In this document: piece by piece, positions 21,180 to 32,820 of the stretch
How the letters are laid out: each line of letters begins with the position of its first letter
Numbering within the stretch: position 1 is the first letter of the stretch
Source of the DNA: Allacma fusca
Taxonomy: Eukaryota > Arthropoda > Collembola > Symphypleona > Sminthuridae
Assembly (NCBI GenBank): GCA_947179485.1
Contig: OX359245.1
Location: 29,003,067 to 29,067,066 of the forward strand
Length of the DNA stretch: 64,000 nucleotides
Direction of reading: 5' to 3'
The notes under the pieces: generated by a model
What the model saw: only the letters and a program-made list of their open reading frames with translations
What the model was told of the DNA's origin: nothing
Database searches by the model: none
Translations under genes and position numbers: made by a program

Positions 21180-22350
21180 TTTTCCTGGAAGAACTCTACT
21201 CTCTCCTGAAAGAGTAGTACTTACTTCATGGAATTCAGTAGGTGACTGCAGTTGCAGTGTGGTACGCAATCTTTATATTTTGTAATTAATTTTCGTTCCG
21301 TGTTGCTAAGGATACTACCGAATTGTTGATTCTAGTTGTCAACAACAGTTCCGCTGCGTGCAGAGTGTCGCAAATTGTTCAACGCATACCGTATACTTAA
21401 ATTACTAATAACGTAAAATTGCATTATAAGTTATAGGTTATACGGTTCATGATTTACGGAATCTGATCGCAAATTGCCTATTAAAACTTGAACTTGAACT
21501 TAAACTAAACTTTGCATTAGTCCCAAATAGACGTCAATTAACTCAAGATTTTCATATTTTTAGCCCAATTGAATTTGTTGCAATAACGAAATTAATTATT
21601 ATTTTTAAATAGTTAATTTGCATAGTGTGCACGTGACATCTACACTACAGTCGAGCACTTAAATGATTGGATGTAATAATGTACAACTACGAAACGTAAA
21701 ATTAGCATTAGAGATGACGCTTGTTTTGCTGCAACTACTCATTTATACAGTATTATAGCTATCCTAATCCAGCTGGGATATTTATACACAAGAGATCCCG
21801 ATCAGAAAAAAATCTAAATACAATTATTATTATATTCCTTTTCATTTATTTTCTATGGACTCAAGAAATAACATCTAATAGAATTGTCTTGCGAAACCCT
21901 TACGTACTTTCCGGTAAGGTTCTCAACGAATCGGATATATCCGAACGGATCGGATACGGATAGGATAAAACTGACGATTATCCGATCCGATATTTATCCG
22001 AACGGATCGGTTTTGTCATTCCCAGCCGAGAAAAATCCCGGATAGGATCCAATACTACTACATAAACTATCCGAACGGATTGGATGGCGACTTTTTGTTT
22101 TACGGATAATCCGACGGATATCCGACGATAAACATGAACACATGAAAATTGAAAACATGACGACCACTCTAATAATTACTATCTGCTGCAGGAAATTAGT
22201 TCGGCAATTTCTCAAAACGTTTGTATTTTTTTCAGTTCATGTAGCTTTTGTAACAAACCTAAAACCGAACCTCACAACTATAAGCATACTGTCAAGTATT
22301 TATGTTAGGACCAGAAAATCATTCATCATATTTTGAATTTCAGCTGCTTA

Positions 22351-22797
22351 TTCTAGTCACATGTTCTTATAGGCTTCAAATTGGTAAAGGTTTCCCGTAA
22401 GTTAAATTAATTTTTGTGAATATCTGATATGCGAAACAGGAAACTCTTTCACACAACTCTCGTTTTGTGATAAAATACAAGCAGTGGAGATCTTTGTGCT
22501 AATCATAACCACCAAGTGTGCCAGAAATTGGGGTTATTGTGTCGTCGTGTGCCATGTTTTCCCAAACTTAGAACGAGATTCAGTTCAATCTTTCTCAGAA
22601 ATATCGCATCATGATCATGGCAAACAAAGTAATTAAATTTTTTTCACAGAGCACATTCGACCACCAACACTTTCGTTCTTCATATTATTTCCTCCTTTGT
22701 AGCGACGTGTAATGTTGGTCAAAAATTTGATGTCCCGTTAAATTTCGTTGTTAGGAGGATTTCACTGAGTTTTAAAGATTGCCTCTAAATGCTAAAT
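22351..22797. other. intergenic, nothing recognised
   Basis: There is no supported ORF or repeat between the palindromic element and the duplicated cuticle-gene block. Confidence 0.4.
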
Positions 22798-23273
22798 GAG
22801 GCAAGTTCTGTAAACCAAATGCTCTTCCAAATAAAACCCCTGATTGTAATTGTCCTCTTCAAATTATTTCATGCAAGTAATTATGTCACAGGAGGATATA
22901 AAGTCATCAGCAGCTAATGTAACAAAATACATTTGAGTTAATGCAATGCGTTCGTATAAATTTCAAAAACAAATCTTATTTATAAAATTCTAATCAATTT
23001 TTATTTACAATTTCCATTAGAAAATACTTGGGCCCACTTAAAATCCAGTAGAAGCATATTTTTTGTATCAAAACTATAAAAACTTCCAAAGAGTTTGTTT
23101 ACCCAACATCTGATTTCAAATTTCCTCAGCGGAATTCACACATATTTACAACACTTGGCAGCAAAAGTATAAAAAAAAACCATTGCAGATAATTTAATTT
23201 CAGGTACTGACGTCAACCCACTCATTGTAAGGGAAAAGCTGTCTCGACTATATAAAATCCTCTTGCATTTTAA

Positions 23274-23909
23274 TTACCAAACTTGGCCGGCGGAAAGGCC
23301 GAGGGGAGCAGATTGGATGAGTCCGGAGTTGAGGACCAATGGAGAGCCAACAGAGCGAAGAAGGGCTGGTTGGGCAATGGCGACTGGGGCAGCGGAGCGG
23401 ATGAGGGTTGGCTGGGCAATGGCGATTGGGGCAGCGGAACGGATGAGAGTTGGTTGAGCGATGGCAACTGGGGCAGAGCGAAGGATGGTTTGGGAGGAGA
23501 TGGCGACTGGGGCAGCGGAGCGGATAAGGGTTGGTTGGGCAATGGCAACTGGAGCAGCGCGAAGGAGAGCGGGTTGAGCTAAACCGATTGAACCAGCCTG
23601 AAGAAGAGCGGGTTGAGCCAAACCAATTGGAGCAGCGCGGAGGAGAGCGGGTTGAGCCAAACCGATTGAACCGGCCTGAAGAAGAGCGGGTTGAGCCAAA
23701 CCGATTGAACCAGCCTGAAGAAGACCTGGTTGACCAAGAGCGAGGGGAGCTCCGAGGAGTCCAGCGTTGGCAACAGCCAAGAGGGCAGCGAAAGAAACGG
23801 CGACCTAAAATTGAAATAAATTTCAAAAAAGTTATTCCAAATTCCTTCAAAAATTTCAAAAATTTAGAATTTTAAAATTTCAAAAATAAAAGCTTCTTAC
23901 AGCGTTCAT
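23274..23909 (-). CDS. secreted Ala/Leu/Gln/Pro-repeat, cuticle-like protein 1
   Basis: Two exons: 23909-23901 codes only the first three residues, and 23804-23274 codes the rest; the intron has GT/AG borders in phase 0, giving 179 residues. The N-terminus MNAVAVSFAALLAVANA is a textbook signal peptide, and the mature protein begins about GLLG. Almost all of the rest is a degenerate 13-14-residue repeat built on AQPALLQAGSIGL, AQPALLRAAPIGL and AQPTLIRSAAPVAI, ending GLSAGQVW. An intron inside the signal peptide and Ala/Pro-rich low-complexity repeats are typical of arthropod cuticle and other extracellular matrix proteins; no chitin-binding R&R motif is present. A TATA box lies 95 bp upstream. 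It is intact, and a second copy lies at 30805-31446. The exact role is unknown. Confidence 0.88.
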
Positions 23910-24003
23910 TTTGAAGTTTTGGAGGTTTTGGGAGTTCCAAAGGAAGTGAATGTTTTGAAATGGAAAGTGAGCTTGTATTGTAGATGTCCAGCAGTGGAAG
24001 TGC

Positions 24004-24010
24004 TTTTATA
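24004..24010 (-). promoter_or_regulatory. TATA box of cuticle-like gene 1
   Basis: TATAAAA on the minus strand, about 95 bp before the ATG; the same box at the same distance is conserved in the second gene copy. Confidence 0.75.
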
Positions 24011-24230
24011 TGAGAAAATCTACACTACAAACATTTTTTGTCATGCGAAATCGGGTTATTGCATCAGAATGTAGATCAGTCAGAGACCTCGTGGTGGCAA
24101 GAGGAAGAAGGGAAGGTGCTCTGTTATGATCTGTGTATACTCCTTTCCTCACATTATTCTCGTCGCACATACACAACAATCTCATTCCTTGGGATGTGAA
24201 TGTTGCTCTAGCGCCCACAGTTAAATTTTG

Positions 24231-27200
24231 TATTGGAATTAGCACCCTGATTGAAATTTCATTGTTACATTTATTTATTCACACGTGGACGGCCAGACAA
24301 TGGGAACCAAACTTTTAGGAAGACTTGGAGGAAACTTGTTTTTTTGTCGAATGCTTGCATATAATTTAGCTTGTTTAATAAAGCAAACCGCACAAGCCAA
24401 AGATATGGAATTTATTTGAGGAATACTTTGAGAATTAATAAAAATACTGTAACCAACATTTTTTGGTTTCTTTGCATATACATAGTTATGTATTTTCATC
24501 AGAGTAATATTTTGTTATGAATTGTTTAACCTTAAGTCAAAAGAACTTTATTTTATAGGATGTAAAGAAGACGTATATATAATTATACATATAATTACTA
24601 TATAGCTTACATATGTAAATAATTTTACATCTAAGTATATTTGGAACTTGTATATATTATATTATTATATACCTGCCGATATTTTTGGATGTTAGATGCC
24701 ACCGTATCTTGTTACTGTATAATGGAAACGTAATCGGAGGAAAAATTACACTGTGTCAATGTAAAGAGATTGCTATCACATATAAGAGGAAACCACTGTA
24801 CAGGAAATTGCCTATACTCAATTATTATCAGGATTTTATTAATGATTTTATTTGGAGTAAACTCGGAACGCGTGTTACTGTAAAGTATTTTAATCAGTGG
24901 ATGACTTCGGAATTTATTTGTAATCATTGTGAAACGGAAATGTGTCTTTATTTTACATAATTCCCAATACAAACAAATATGGAAATAATTGAGACCACCG
25001 TCTACAACGATCCTTCGATTCATGGAAAACGTTTCCTGTGATCACCTCTAATTGTAAGTTCAATCAGTCAAAGATTAAATTCAATACAGTAATTACCCAT
25101 GTTACTTTCCCTGGGATACATGGCAGTTTTTTTCAAACTATTCCTCCGTGATTTAGAAACTTTAAAACTCAAAATAATGCACTCTCAATATCGATGTATG
25201 GAATTGGATATATTTTTAGTGTTGAAAGGCGTCACCAATTACTTTGACATGTCCCGTTTTTTCTATTGAAATTCTTCGCCGTCCGTGAAAACGTAAGCCC
25301 GGTCCGTTCCCTTGTCGTTTGAAGTGTTTCAAAATAATAAAACCGTCGACTCACCTTCGGAAAGTATTCCGTCTTGGAGATTGTGCAAGTAAAATCTCCG
25401 TCTTACAATCCTGTCTTTTGTCCTCTTCACTGAAAGAACTCCGAACATCATCTATGGCGGAAAAATCCTCACATTTGAAACATCTTCCATTCCGTGGGGT
25501 TGGACTATTATAATAATGTCAGAGAGTTCATCCAATGTTTCCAAACCTTTGGTTGGTTTGGGTGCTGTTGAGTCCGAAGTTAATATTCCTCAGTAAGCGT
25601 TCCTCAAAACAACTGACAAAGAGATTAAAATCCACAACCATTTTTACTCCTGTAGATTTTGGAGCGAAAACGAAATTTGCAGATTACAGCAACGTCATCG
25701 ACGGAAAAACAATTAGTTTGTATCTGTTGGATAGCGAGTAGTCAGTCACTCTGCAGAAAAATACCTGTCAATAGTGAGGTTCTGAACAAATAAAATCTAC
25801 AAAGAGAATTTGAAATAATACTGTAAACTACAAAGGTCAGAAAGTTTTAAAGTAAGAGCAGGAAGAGATAACCAGGCTGTCGCTTTATATTGTAAAAAAT
25901 CCGAATATGTAGTGTGCATTCCCAGCAGAAAATCCAGCAGATATAAGGGCTTCGAAGCTGGTTAATTCAAGTATGTACATACGTGAGTCCAAAAGTTCAG
26001 TTTGAAAATTTATCATTGACAATCGTAATAAGAATACAATCTCGTACAGGCGATAGTGTGAGGACTATTTTGTAAACATGTTCTTTCCAGATTGTATAAG
26101 TTTTCTAAGGTTCTAAAGCTACTCATATTCATTCTTGAACACGCAATGACGCACATTTCTCCAACAGAGTACGCCAGCGGTTATGGAATGTGCCCAGTTA
26201 TTTTCAAACGGGTTTAAATAAGCTCATTAGGTCTTCCGGAATGTATTGTAGCACTTGCAGCAGTAAGCAAACCACATGAGTTTTCTTATAAAAAATTAAT
26301 GTACATACATTCGTCTAGCCTGGAGTTTTTTTTACTTTAACAATGCTCAATCATCAATGTCTGCCCATTTAAAAAAAATTTCGAAAGAATTCGTTACTTT
26401 TTTGGAGGTATACTCAACTGGGTATGTGTACGTTCCATCCAAGGAGTTCAAATGAATACAACTGTGGAAAAAATATTTTTTAAAAGTGAGATTCTTAAAT
26501 ACTTATAAATGCTTGTATTTTTACTAGCATTGGTATCATTTGCCATCAACCCTTCCGAACTTGGACATTTGATTTTATCAAACCCTAATGTTGAAATGTT
26601 CGTCAATGCTAAGTGCAGGAAACAGGAAAGTCATTGGGTTTTTCCAAACAAAATTGAGCCCGTAAAGGAAATGAGTATAAAATTCCGTGTTCCGTGGAAG
26701 CTGAAGTGAACGTATAGAGGTCAATATACTTCTATGGAAAAGTTGTATCATCCCATGTAAGTTTATATGATTGAACTTCACCTACTGTGACCTTGCTAAT
26801 TAACGTACTTTGATATTAGTATGGGCTTTAAAGTAAACACGATTGTTTCCCATGACTTCTGATTGTGGGCTTAGCAATCCTGTTGTGTCACCGTGTAAAA
26901 TCTGTAGTCATAAGGTATGTATTAGGAAACAATTATTTTTGCATGTACTTGGATGCACCAGAGTCAGATGAAACAAACTAGGGATCTGACATATCTTCTT
27001 TTTCAGAATTAAAAGGTGTTTCAATTTCTCAAGTACATAGGATATATGTAAGTGGTAATTCAAGTGGAATATGTGGCTATAATGACAATGTTTTCCTGTC
27101 TTTTATGCTGGAAGACAATTTGTTTTCATTCTGCCGCTGACGGTTCACAAAGTTACTTGCTAGTCATTTTTTTCTGTTTGCGCTGTACTGACGAGTCCCA

Positions 27201-27389
27201 ACTAGGACGAAACACTAGTTTTTTCAGCTAACAAGGCTTCTGGTCTTAAAGTATCACCTGTTAATGGCAGCCAGATATAAGCCTTTTGCGGAACCACGTT
27301 GTTTCTATTACTTTATCACCTAACCAGTTTTATACTATTAAAATTGTAAGTGTAATCAAAACTTGATGTTGGATGGAGTCATTGCCGTT
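24231..27389. other. intergenic, no supported gene
   Basis: This long stretch has only short ORFs. An AT-rich run lies at 24550-24670. A weak coding-like patch exists at 25516-25740 (ATG at 25516 reading MSESSSNVSKPLVGLG, then a different frame reading TPVDFGAKTKFADYSN to a stop at 25739-25741), which could be a decayed gene or chance. A 66-codon ORF at 26509-26709 starts with a hydrophobic MLVFLLALVSFA, but has no further support. Confidence 0.4.
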
Positions 27390-28195
27390 TTGCATGCTGT
27401 TTCGTTAGAAACGGAATAATTTATGTTCCTGATAGATGAGGGACTTATGGTATGAGATGGAAATATGGAACAAATGTGTTGTAATAGAGTGGAGCAAACA
27501 ACAATAGGTTAAACCTCAATTAGAATCAATTTTATTACTGCAACAAGAATAGTTACTTCGAACACTAGGTTTAAAGGGTACAAATTAATTACGGAGCTTT
27601 GGAAAAGATTCACTCCAAAATTAACTCAAGATGGGTCAGTTGTGGTAAAAATACATGGTAATGTCAAGCAGTAGAATTACACAGCGTAAGAAGTAGGAAG
27701 TTTGGAGAAAAGACACCCACTAAATTCGAAGTGCTCCTCGAGTTGTAGACTCGGAGCCCTTTTATAGGTTGAGGTTCTTTGTATTTTGGAGGAAAACATT
27801 ACAATCCAATAATTATGAATAAAGAGTAATTTACTATACAATGGTGTAGCGCTTAACTAGGTTAAAATACATATGAGATACGGCATATTAAAATTAGTAC
27901 ATACATAAGATACAAAATAATTGTATATGAAGAGTTGAGCTTGACGGGTGGCTCAACTCACTTCTTAGATTGCAGTGCTAAAGGAAAAACTGATTCGAAT
28001 AGTGTCCAGGTATTTTAGAAACGCTAGGAAAAGTACTCAAATTGGTATTTGCGTTTGGGAGTCTCAAATGAGCTACACAAAGTTGACATAACAAATGCTC
28101 GCATAATCAGTACGATAAAAAAGGTAAATGAGTTGAGGGCTCCAGCTAAAATATACAAATGGAGTTTAGGCTAATGCAGCCTGAACTCATGCTAA
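27390..28195. repeat. dispersed repeat, copy 1, with about 400 bp inserted
   Basis: The sequence from tgtttcgttagaaacgg to the ccagctaaaata and gtttaggct landmarks matches 60590-61025 in order. Copy 1 has an extra block, about 27497-27897, that is absent from the other copy. There is no coding capacity. Confidence 0.7.
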
Positions 28196-29756
28196 GAAAT
28201 TCGTACACTCTCAATAAAATGGTTTTCAAGGGATACGTAAAATCCAACCACTATATAGAAGCACCACCATAAATCTTCCCACACAAACTATTTAAATATT
28301 ACGAATTTTCAAAACGTTTTACTGGCAAAACACATATGGCTCAAAAATCATTTAACAAATAAAAACAATGAGTAACTTTAGTCTGTATAAAACTGTTGAG
28401 AATAATTTATGTCGCAAACTTCTCTCAAATCAGAATTCCATTCGCAGCTGATAGAGTAGAAGGATTTTACCGTCTGCTTGATTTGGCTACTTTATTTTAT
28501 CGCTTGAAATGCTTATATAACTATCTATTTGTGATGACATACTGTATAATTATTTTTTGACCTTATTGTATTCGATTCCAGTGGAATGTCACCACTCTTG
28601 ACAACTTTCTCTCTTTTTTATTTCCGAACCCCAATCCTGCGTGAATTTTGCTAATAAAATTGCTTCTCATTTTGAAGCTATTGTTCAAAACAGGGGATTT
28701 CGGTTAATCGAGGTTTTTGCTACTCGAATTTTGTTCTGGAATAATAATTTTATTGTAAAATCACTTGTCACTGAGCATGAGTGATAAACGAGATAAGGTG
28801 TCGCAAGTAAGGTGTCGGAAAGTCAATTAGCAGGTCTGCCTGGGGCGAGTGAGCTAATTGTGACTAAGGGGTCTGGGGACTCTGATCCGAATTAGAGGAG
28901 GAAGTGAAAGCCAACAGTGAAAGATACAGACGTGTTCTGACCAAGCTCCAGAGTATTGACTACGCTATATTATTGGGCAATTATTTAGTTGTGTTTAAGG
29001 AATATATTGATTATTAGTATTATTAGAACGTTATTCAAAGTAGTGGGAAGTGGACATAAATTAAGTTAATTATTATTTGATACCTACACGGGATTTTTGT
29101 ATGAACTTGTGTTTATTTGTGAGAAGTTGAAGTTTAGAAATCTGCAATAATTACCTAAGGTAACCTGTGGTAAATACAACCCTGCCAGATTCGGATTAAA
29201 TAAATATTCTTGTCGCTGCGACGTTCATAATTTAGGAGCTATTGAAGGCGAGGTTTTGCCGCATCTCGAAAAGTCAGCGACAACTTCCATTTTTTGCTTA
29301 ATTGTTAGAATTTTTGACCCATACGGCATATTTCACTTTTCCACAATACTATTTAACGATGAATGTAATAATAGCCATTGCCAAAAACGTTGAAGCATAG
29401 TGTGAACGATTAAGGAATCACAAAATCTCGCTGACGTGTATTCTCAAGTGTATCATGTGTGTACACAGTATGCGAAGTATAACACGAATAGGATATTACG
29501 TCTGCATGTGCGTGTTATTCCAAAAACAAATAATGCAACTCTTGCATTAGATTTGCGTGCGTCGTTCCGACAGTACGCAGAATTATATTGGGAGCCATAC
29601 ATGTGTTTTCACATGAATAACCACTATATAAAAAATAAAATTGCCCTTCGAAACTTTTTGACCAGCCATTACATATTACATTATAGTGAAAAAGGAAAAC
29701 AATTATCTGGGGGTCACTATTCAGTATACCTTATTACATAGAAAAATCCAGGGGAG
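28196..29756. other. intergenic, nothing recognised
   Basis: There is no convincing gene. A 101-codon ORF at 29436-29741 has no recognised similarity or domain and no supporting context. Confidence 0.4.
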
Positions 29757-29764
29757 GTTTGGAA

Positions 29765-30181
29765 TAGTGTTGTCCAGTCTTGAGTGAGAGTTTGAGACTG
29801 AGTGGCAAATCGAAAAGACTGACTCTTAAAAGACTGAGACTGACTTTAAAAGAAGGCGTTTTTTGAGACTGAGACTGAGTGAAACTGTTACATTTTGTAA
29901 AAAGACTGACTGAGACTGATAAAGAGACTCATGTATACAACGCGCGTATACAATATTAAGCAATTTTAAATTTTCGCGCCATTATTAAAGCCCAAGGATG
30001 GAAATTAGCGCCATTTTGTATCCTTGGGGACTGAGTGGGAGTTTGAACCAAGACTTTCCTTGGGACTGAGACTGAGTTGGACTGATATGCTTAGCATAAA
30101 GACTGACTGTAAGTAATACTGACTGTAAGTAAAAGACTTTAAAAAACTGAGACTGATAAACTTCAAGACTGGACAGCACTA
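29765..30181. mobile_element. hAT-like non-autonomous element, GACTGAG motif arms
   Basis: The ends are TAGTGTTGTCCAGTCTTGA and the inverse of TAGTGCTGTCCAGTCTTGA, flanked by an exact 8-bp duplication GTTTGGAA (29757-29764, 30182-30189). The arms are almost wholly gactgagactgag words, with some in the internal part as well. It is 417 bp long with no coding capacity. Ends and duplication length are as expected for hAT. Confidence 0.9.
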
Positions 30182-30804
30182 GTTTGGAACAGGCCATTAT
30201 AGAGGAAAAATCATTTTAAGGGGAAACCACTGTACAGAGAGCGTGCTGTGCAGTGCTGTATGTATTCTAACAAGGATTTCACTGACTCTGAAACACTTAT
30301 ACGGTTATGAACGTCAAATATTGCAAGTTCTGTAAAATTAAATGCTCCCATCCAAATAAAGTTCCTGGTTGTAATTGTCCTCATCAAATTTTTTCATGCA
30401 TCTTAATATGTTTCAGAAGTATATGAAATCATCAGCGACTAATGTAACAAAGTACATTTTTTGTGTCAATGCAATATGTGTTCGTATAAATTCCAAAAAC
30501 AACTCTTGTTTATAAAATTCTAATCAATTTTTATTTACAATTTTGCATTAGAAAAATATTCGGGCCCACTTAAATTCCAATAGAAACATTATTTTTATAT
30601 CAAAACTATAGAAACTTCCAAAGAGTTTGCTTACTCAACATCTGAATTCAAATTTCCTCAGCGGAATTCACACATATATACCACACTTGGCAGCAAAGTA
30701 TAAAAAAAAACCATTGGAGAAAATTTAATTTCAGGTGTTGACATTAACCCACTCAATGTAAGGGAAAAGCTGTCTCGACTTTATAAAATCCTCTGGTATT
30801 TTAA

Positions 30805-31446
30805 TTACCAAACTTGGCCGGCGGAAAGACCGAGGGGAGCGGATTGGATGAGTCCGGAGTTGAGGACCAATGGGGAGCCAACAGAGCGAAGAAGGGCTGG
30901 TTGGGCAATGGCGACTGGGGCAGCGGAGCGGATGAGGGTTGGTTGGGCAATGGCGATTGGGGCAGCGGAACGGATGAGGGTTGGTTGAGCGATGGCGACT
31001 GGGGCGGAGCGGAGGATGGTTTGGGAGGAGATGGCGACTGGGGCAGCGGAGCGGATGAGGGTTGGTTGGGCAATGGCGATTGGGGCAGCGGAACGGATGA
31101 GGGTTGGTTGAGCGATGGCGACTGGAGCAGCAGCGCGGATAAGAGCGGGTTGAGCCAAACCAATTGGAGCAGCGCGGAGGAGAGCGGGTTGAGCCAAACC
31201 GATTGAACCGGCCTGAAGAAGAGCGGGTTGAGCCAAACCGATTGAACCAGCCTGAAGAAGACCTGGTTGACCAAGAGCGAGGGGAGCTCCGAGGAGTCCA
31301 GCGTTGGCAACAGCCAAGAGGGCAGCGAAAGCAACGGCGACCTAAAATTGAAATAAATTTCAAAAAAATTATTCCAAATTCCTTCAAAAATTTCCAAAAT
31401 TTAGAATTTTAAAATTTCAAAAATAAAACCTCCTTACAGCGTTCAT
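30805..31446 (-). CDS. secreted Ala/Leu/Gln/Pro-repeat, cuticle-like protein 2
   Basis: Exons are 31446-31438 (three codons) and 31341-30805, giving 181 residues with the same intron position and phase as its copy. The signal peptide reads MNAVAVAFAALLAVANA (one Ser-to-Ala change from copy 1). The mature protein is the same repeat array but with a different unit composition. Between the shared GLAQPALLQAGSIGL part and the shared VAISSQTIL part it has AQPALIRAAAPVAIAQPTLI units, where copy 1 has extra LLQAGSIGL-type units. The C-terminus GLSAGQVW is unchanged. It is intact and shares its promoter with copy 1. It is probably an extracellular structural protein; the function is inferred from composition only. 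Confidence 0.88.
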
Positions 31447-31540
31447 TTTGAAGTTTTGGAGGTTTTGGGAGTTCCAAAGGAAGTGAATGTTTTGAAAAGG
31501 AAAGTGAGCTTGTATTGTTGATGTCCAGTCGTGGAAGTGC

Positions 31541-31547
31541 TTTTATA
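31541..31547 (-). promoter_or_regulatory. TATA box of cuticle-like gene 2
   Basis: TATAAAA on the minus strand, 95 bp before the ATG at 31446, matching the box of copy 1 in sequence and position. Confidence 0.75.
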
Positions 31548-31664
31548 TGAGAAAATCTACACTACAAACATTTTTTGTCATGCGAAATCGGGTTATTGCA
31601 TCAGAATGTGAATCAGTCAGAGACCTCGTGGTGGCAAGAGGAAGAAGGGGAAGGTACTCTGTTA

Positions 31665-32820
31665 AAGATCTATTTACGCCTCTTCTCACATTACTCTCCT
31701 CGCAAACAAAAAAATAGCATTCCTTGGGATGTAAATGTTGCCCTAGCTCCTACAAGGAAAGCATTTTTATTTATTTTGTTCCAATTTTTCTGCAATAGCC
31801 ATATGACTTTGTGTACAGATATTTGGACCAACACTTTAATTTGATTTAATATAAAAGTTCTGACAATGCAAGTTTTTTTACATGCAAATACATACTCTGT
31901 GATCTTGTTTCGCCTACTACTCTCCCAATGTGGCAAGAGCACATGTAACTGCAGGTCGGGATTTCGTATGATTGATTTTATTGTCCTAGGCAATGCCACA
32001 GCATGTTTGGGTTCTTAGGATACATGTGCTTGCGTGAACATGCATGTTATGATGGCGTCTATAGTTTACAGCCATTTCTCTTCACTTGTGTACTTATGAT
32101 ATCCTCGGAATGGAATGTAGCACCAAAAGCTACCTTGTACAAGAACTCTATATGTACCTAAGTTTTTTGTTTTCTATTTCATGGGGCCCAAGCATTAATT
32201 ACATAATTGCTGTAGGAATGCCTAAGGCAAAACACAGTCTCCATGTGTTAATTCCCAAAACATTTTTTAAAACTTGAGTTTTTTTCTGGGCAGATCTGTT
32301 TCTCAAATCCCTTCCGGACCTGAGGCCTTTTTATTTACAAAACCATTATTGGACGTAGGAATTTTTACTTGAGAAGCCAGGAGGAAATTTCTAATTGAAT
32401 GTTCTTATAAGGCAAACTTTAAAAGTGGATTCCCTATTGTAGGGAGTTAACACATTAACGAATTAGAAAAGTTATTTAAGACAAAAAAAATTTCCCAGAT
32501 GCACACCTGTCAGCCAAATGAGACTATAATCGCTTCTAATACACAAAACATCTTGCTTATAACTGCACCTTAATTTTTTCCCACTGGAAATTTTGCAAGG
32601 TAATATTTACACTTAGTTTGGAAAAATATAGTAACATACAGTGTACTCTCTTGGAAGGGACCGTTTCACAGGAAAGGTTTCCTCATTGGGAAAAATTATT
32701 TGAAATAAAATGTTTTTTTCATTATTAGCAACAACGCGCCGTAATTTTTGTCTTTACAAAAGACAACACTACTTTAATACAATAATCTGCATTTATGAGT
32801 GCTGTTGTAAGCAGAGTACA
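31665..32820. repeat. repeated block shared with 56731-58780
   Basis: From aaagatctatttacgcctc onward this stretch matches 56731-57270 and then 58240-58780 in the same orientation. The other copy is split by a 958-bp insertion. It has no coding content. Confidence 0.8.

Larger units (their letters stand above)
18146..21479. mobile_element. PIF/Harbinger DNA transposon, nearly intact
   Basis: The terminal inverted repeats begin AGGCAATTTGCG and end CGCAAATTGCCT, with further mirrored ttataacttataa-type subterminal words. The flanks carry a 3-bp duplication ATT (18143-18145, 21480-21482). The element contains the two genes typical of this superfamily, in convergent orientation: a Myb/SANT-like DNA-binding gene (plus) and a DDE transposase (minus). 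The only visible coding defect is a one-base change in an A run of the transposase. It is inserted within the larger palindrome. Confidence 0.9.
17680..22350. mobile_element. large palindromic element with ATCCG motif arms, host of a Harbinger insertion
   Basis: Two long inverted arms, about 17680-18105 and 21922-22350, match each other over some 420 bp. Landmarks are ctgaatttcaaaat and aggttcggttt outside, cgttttgagaaat in the middle, and dense tatccgatccgttcgg words inside, ending at ttgagaatc / ggttctcaa. The arms flank about 3.8 kb, of which 18146-21479 is a separate PIF/Harbinger transposon. The outer ends lack a clear target duplication, so the boundaries are approximate. The mirrored short-motif arms match the architecture of the hAT-like elements elsewhere in the window. 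Confidence 0.65.
22798..24230. repeat. duplicated block, copy 1 (with cuticle-like gene 1)
   Basis: This stretch aligns in the same orientation with 30319-31750, including 3' flank, gene, intron, promoter and about 250 bp of upstream sequence (landmarks caagttctgtaaa, tttacaattt, cattccttgggatg). It is a segmental duplication of one gene, with the copies about 7.5 kb apart. Confidence 0.85.
30319..31750. repeat. duplicated block, copy 2 (with cuticle-like gene 2)
   Basis: This is the second copy of the block at 22798-24230 in the same orientation. Its upstream edge runs into another repeated block (31665-32820) that also recurs at 56731. Confidence 0.85.

Noticed and set aside
23248..23875. 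Plus-strand and alternative-frame ORFs over the cuticle-like genes
   Set aside because: They are shadows of the in-frame repeat; only the minus-strand frame has a signal peptide, a spliced start and a TATA box.
29436..29741. 101-codon ORF as a gene
   Set aside because: No recognisable domain, no paralogue in the window, no promoter or splice context; the length is within chance for AT-rich DNA.
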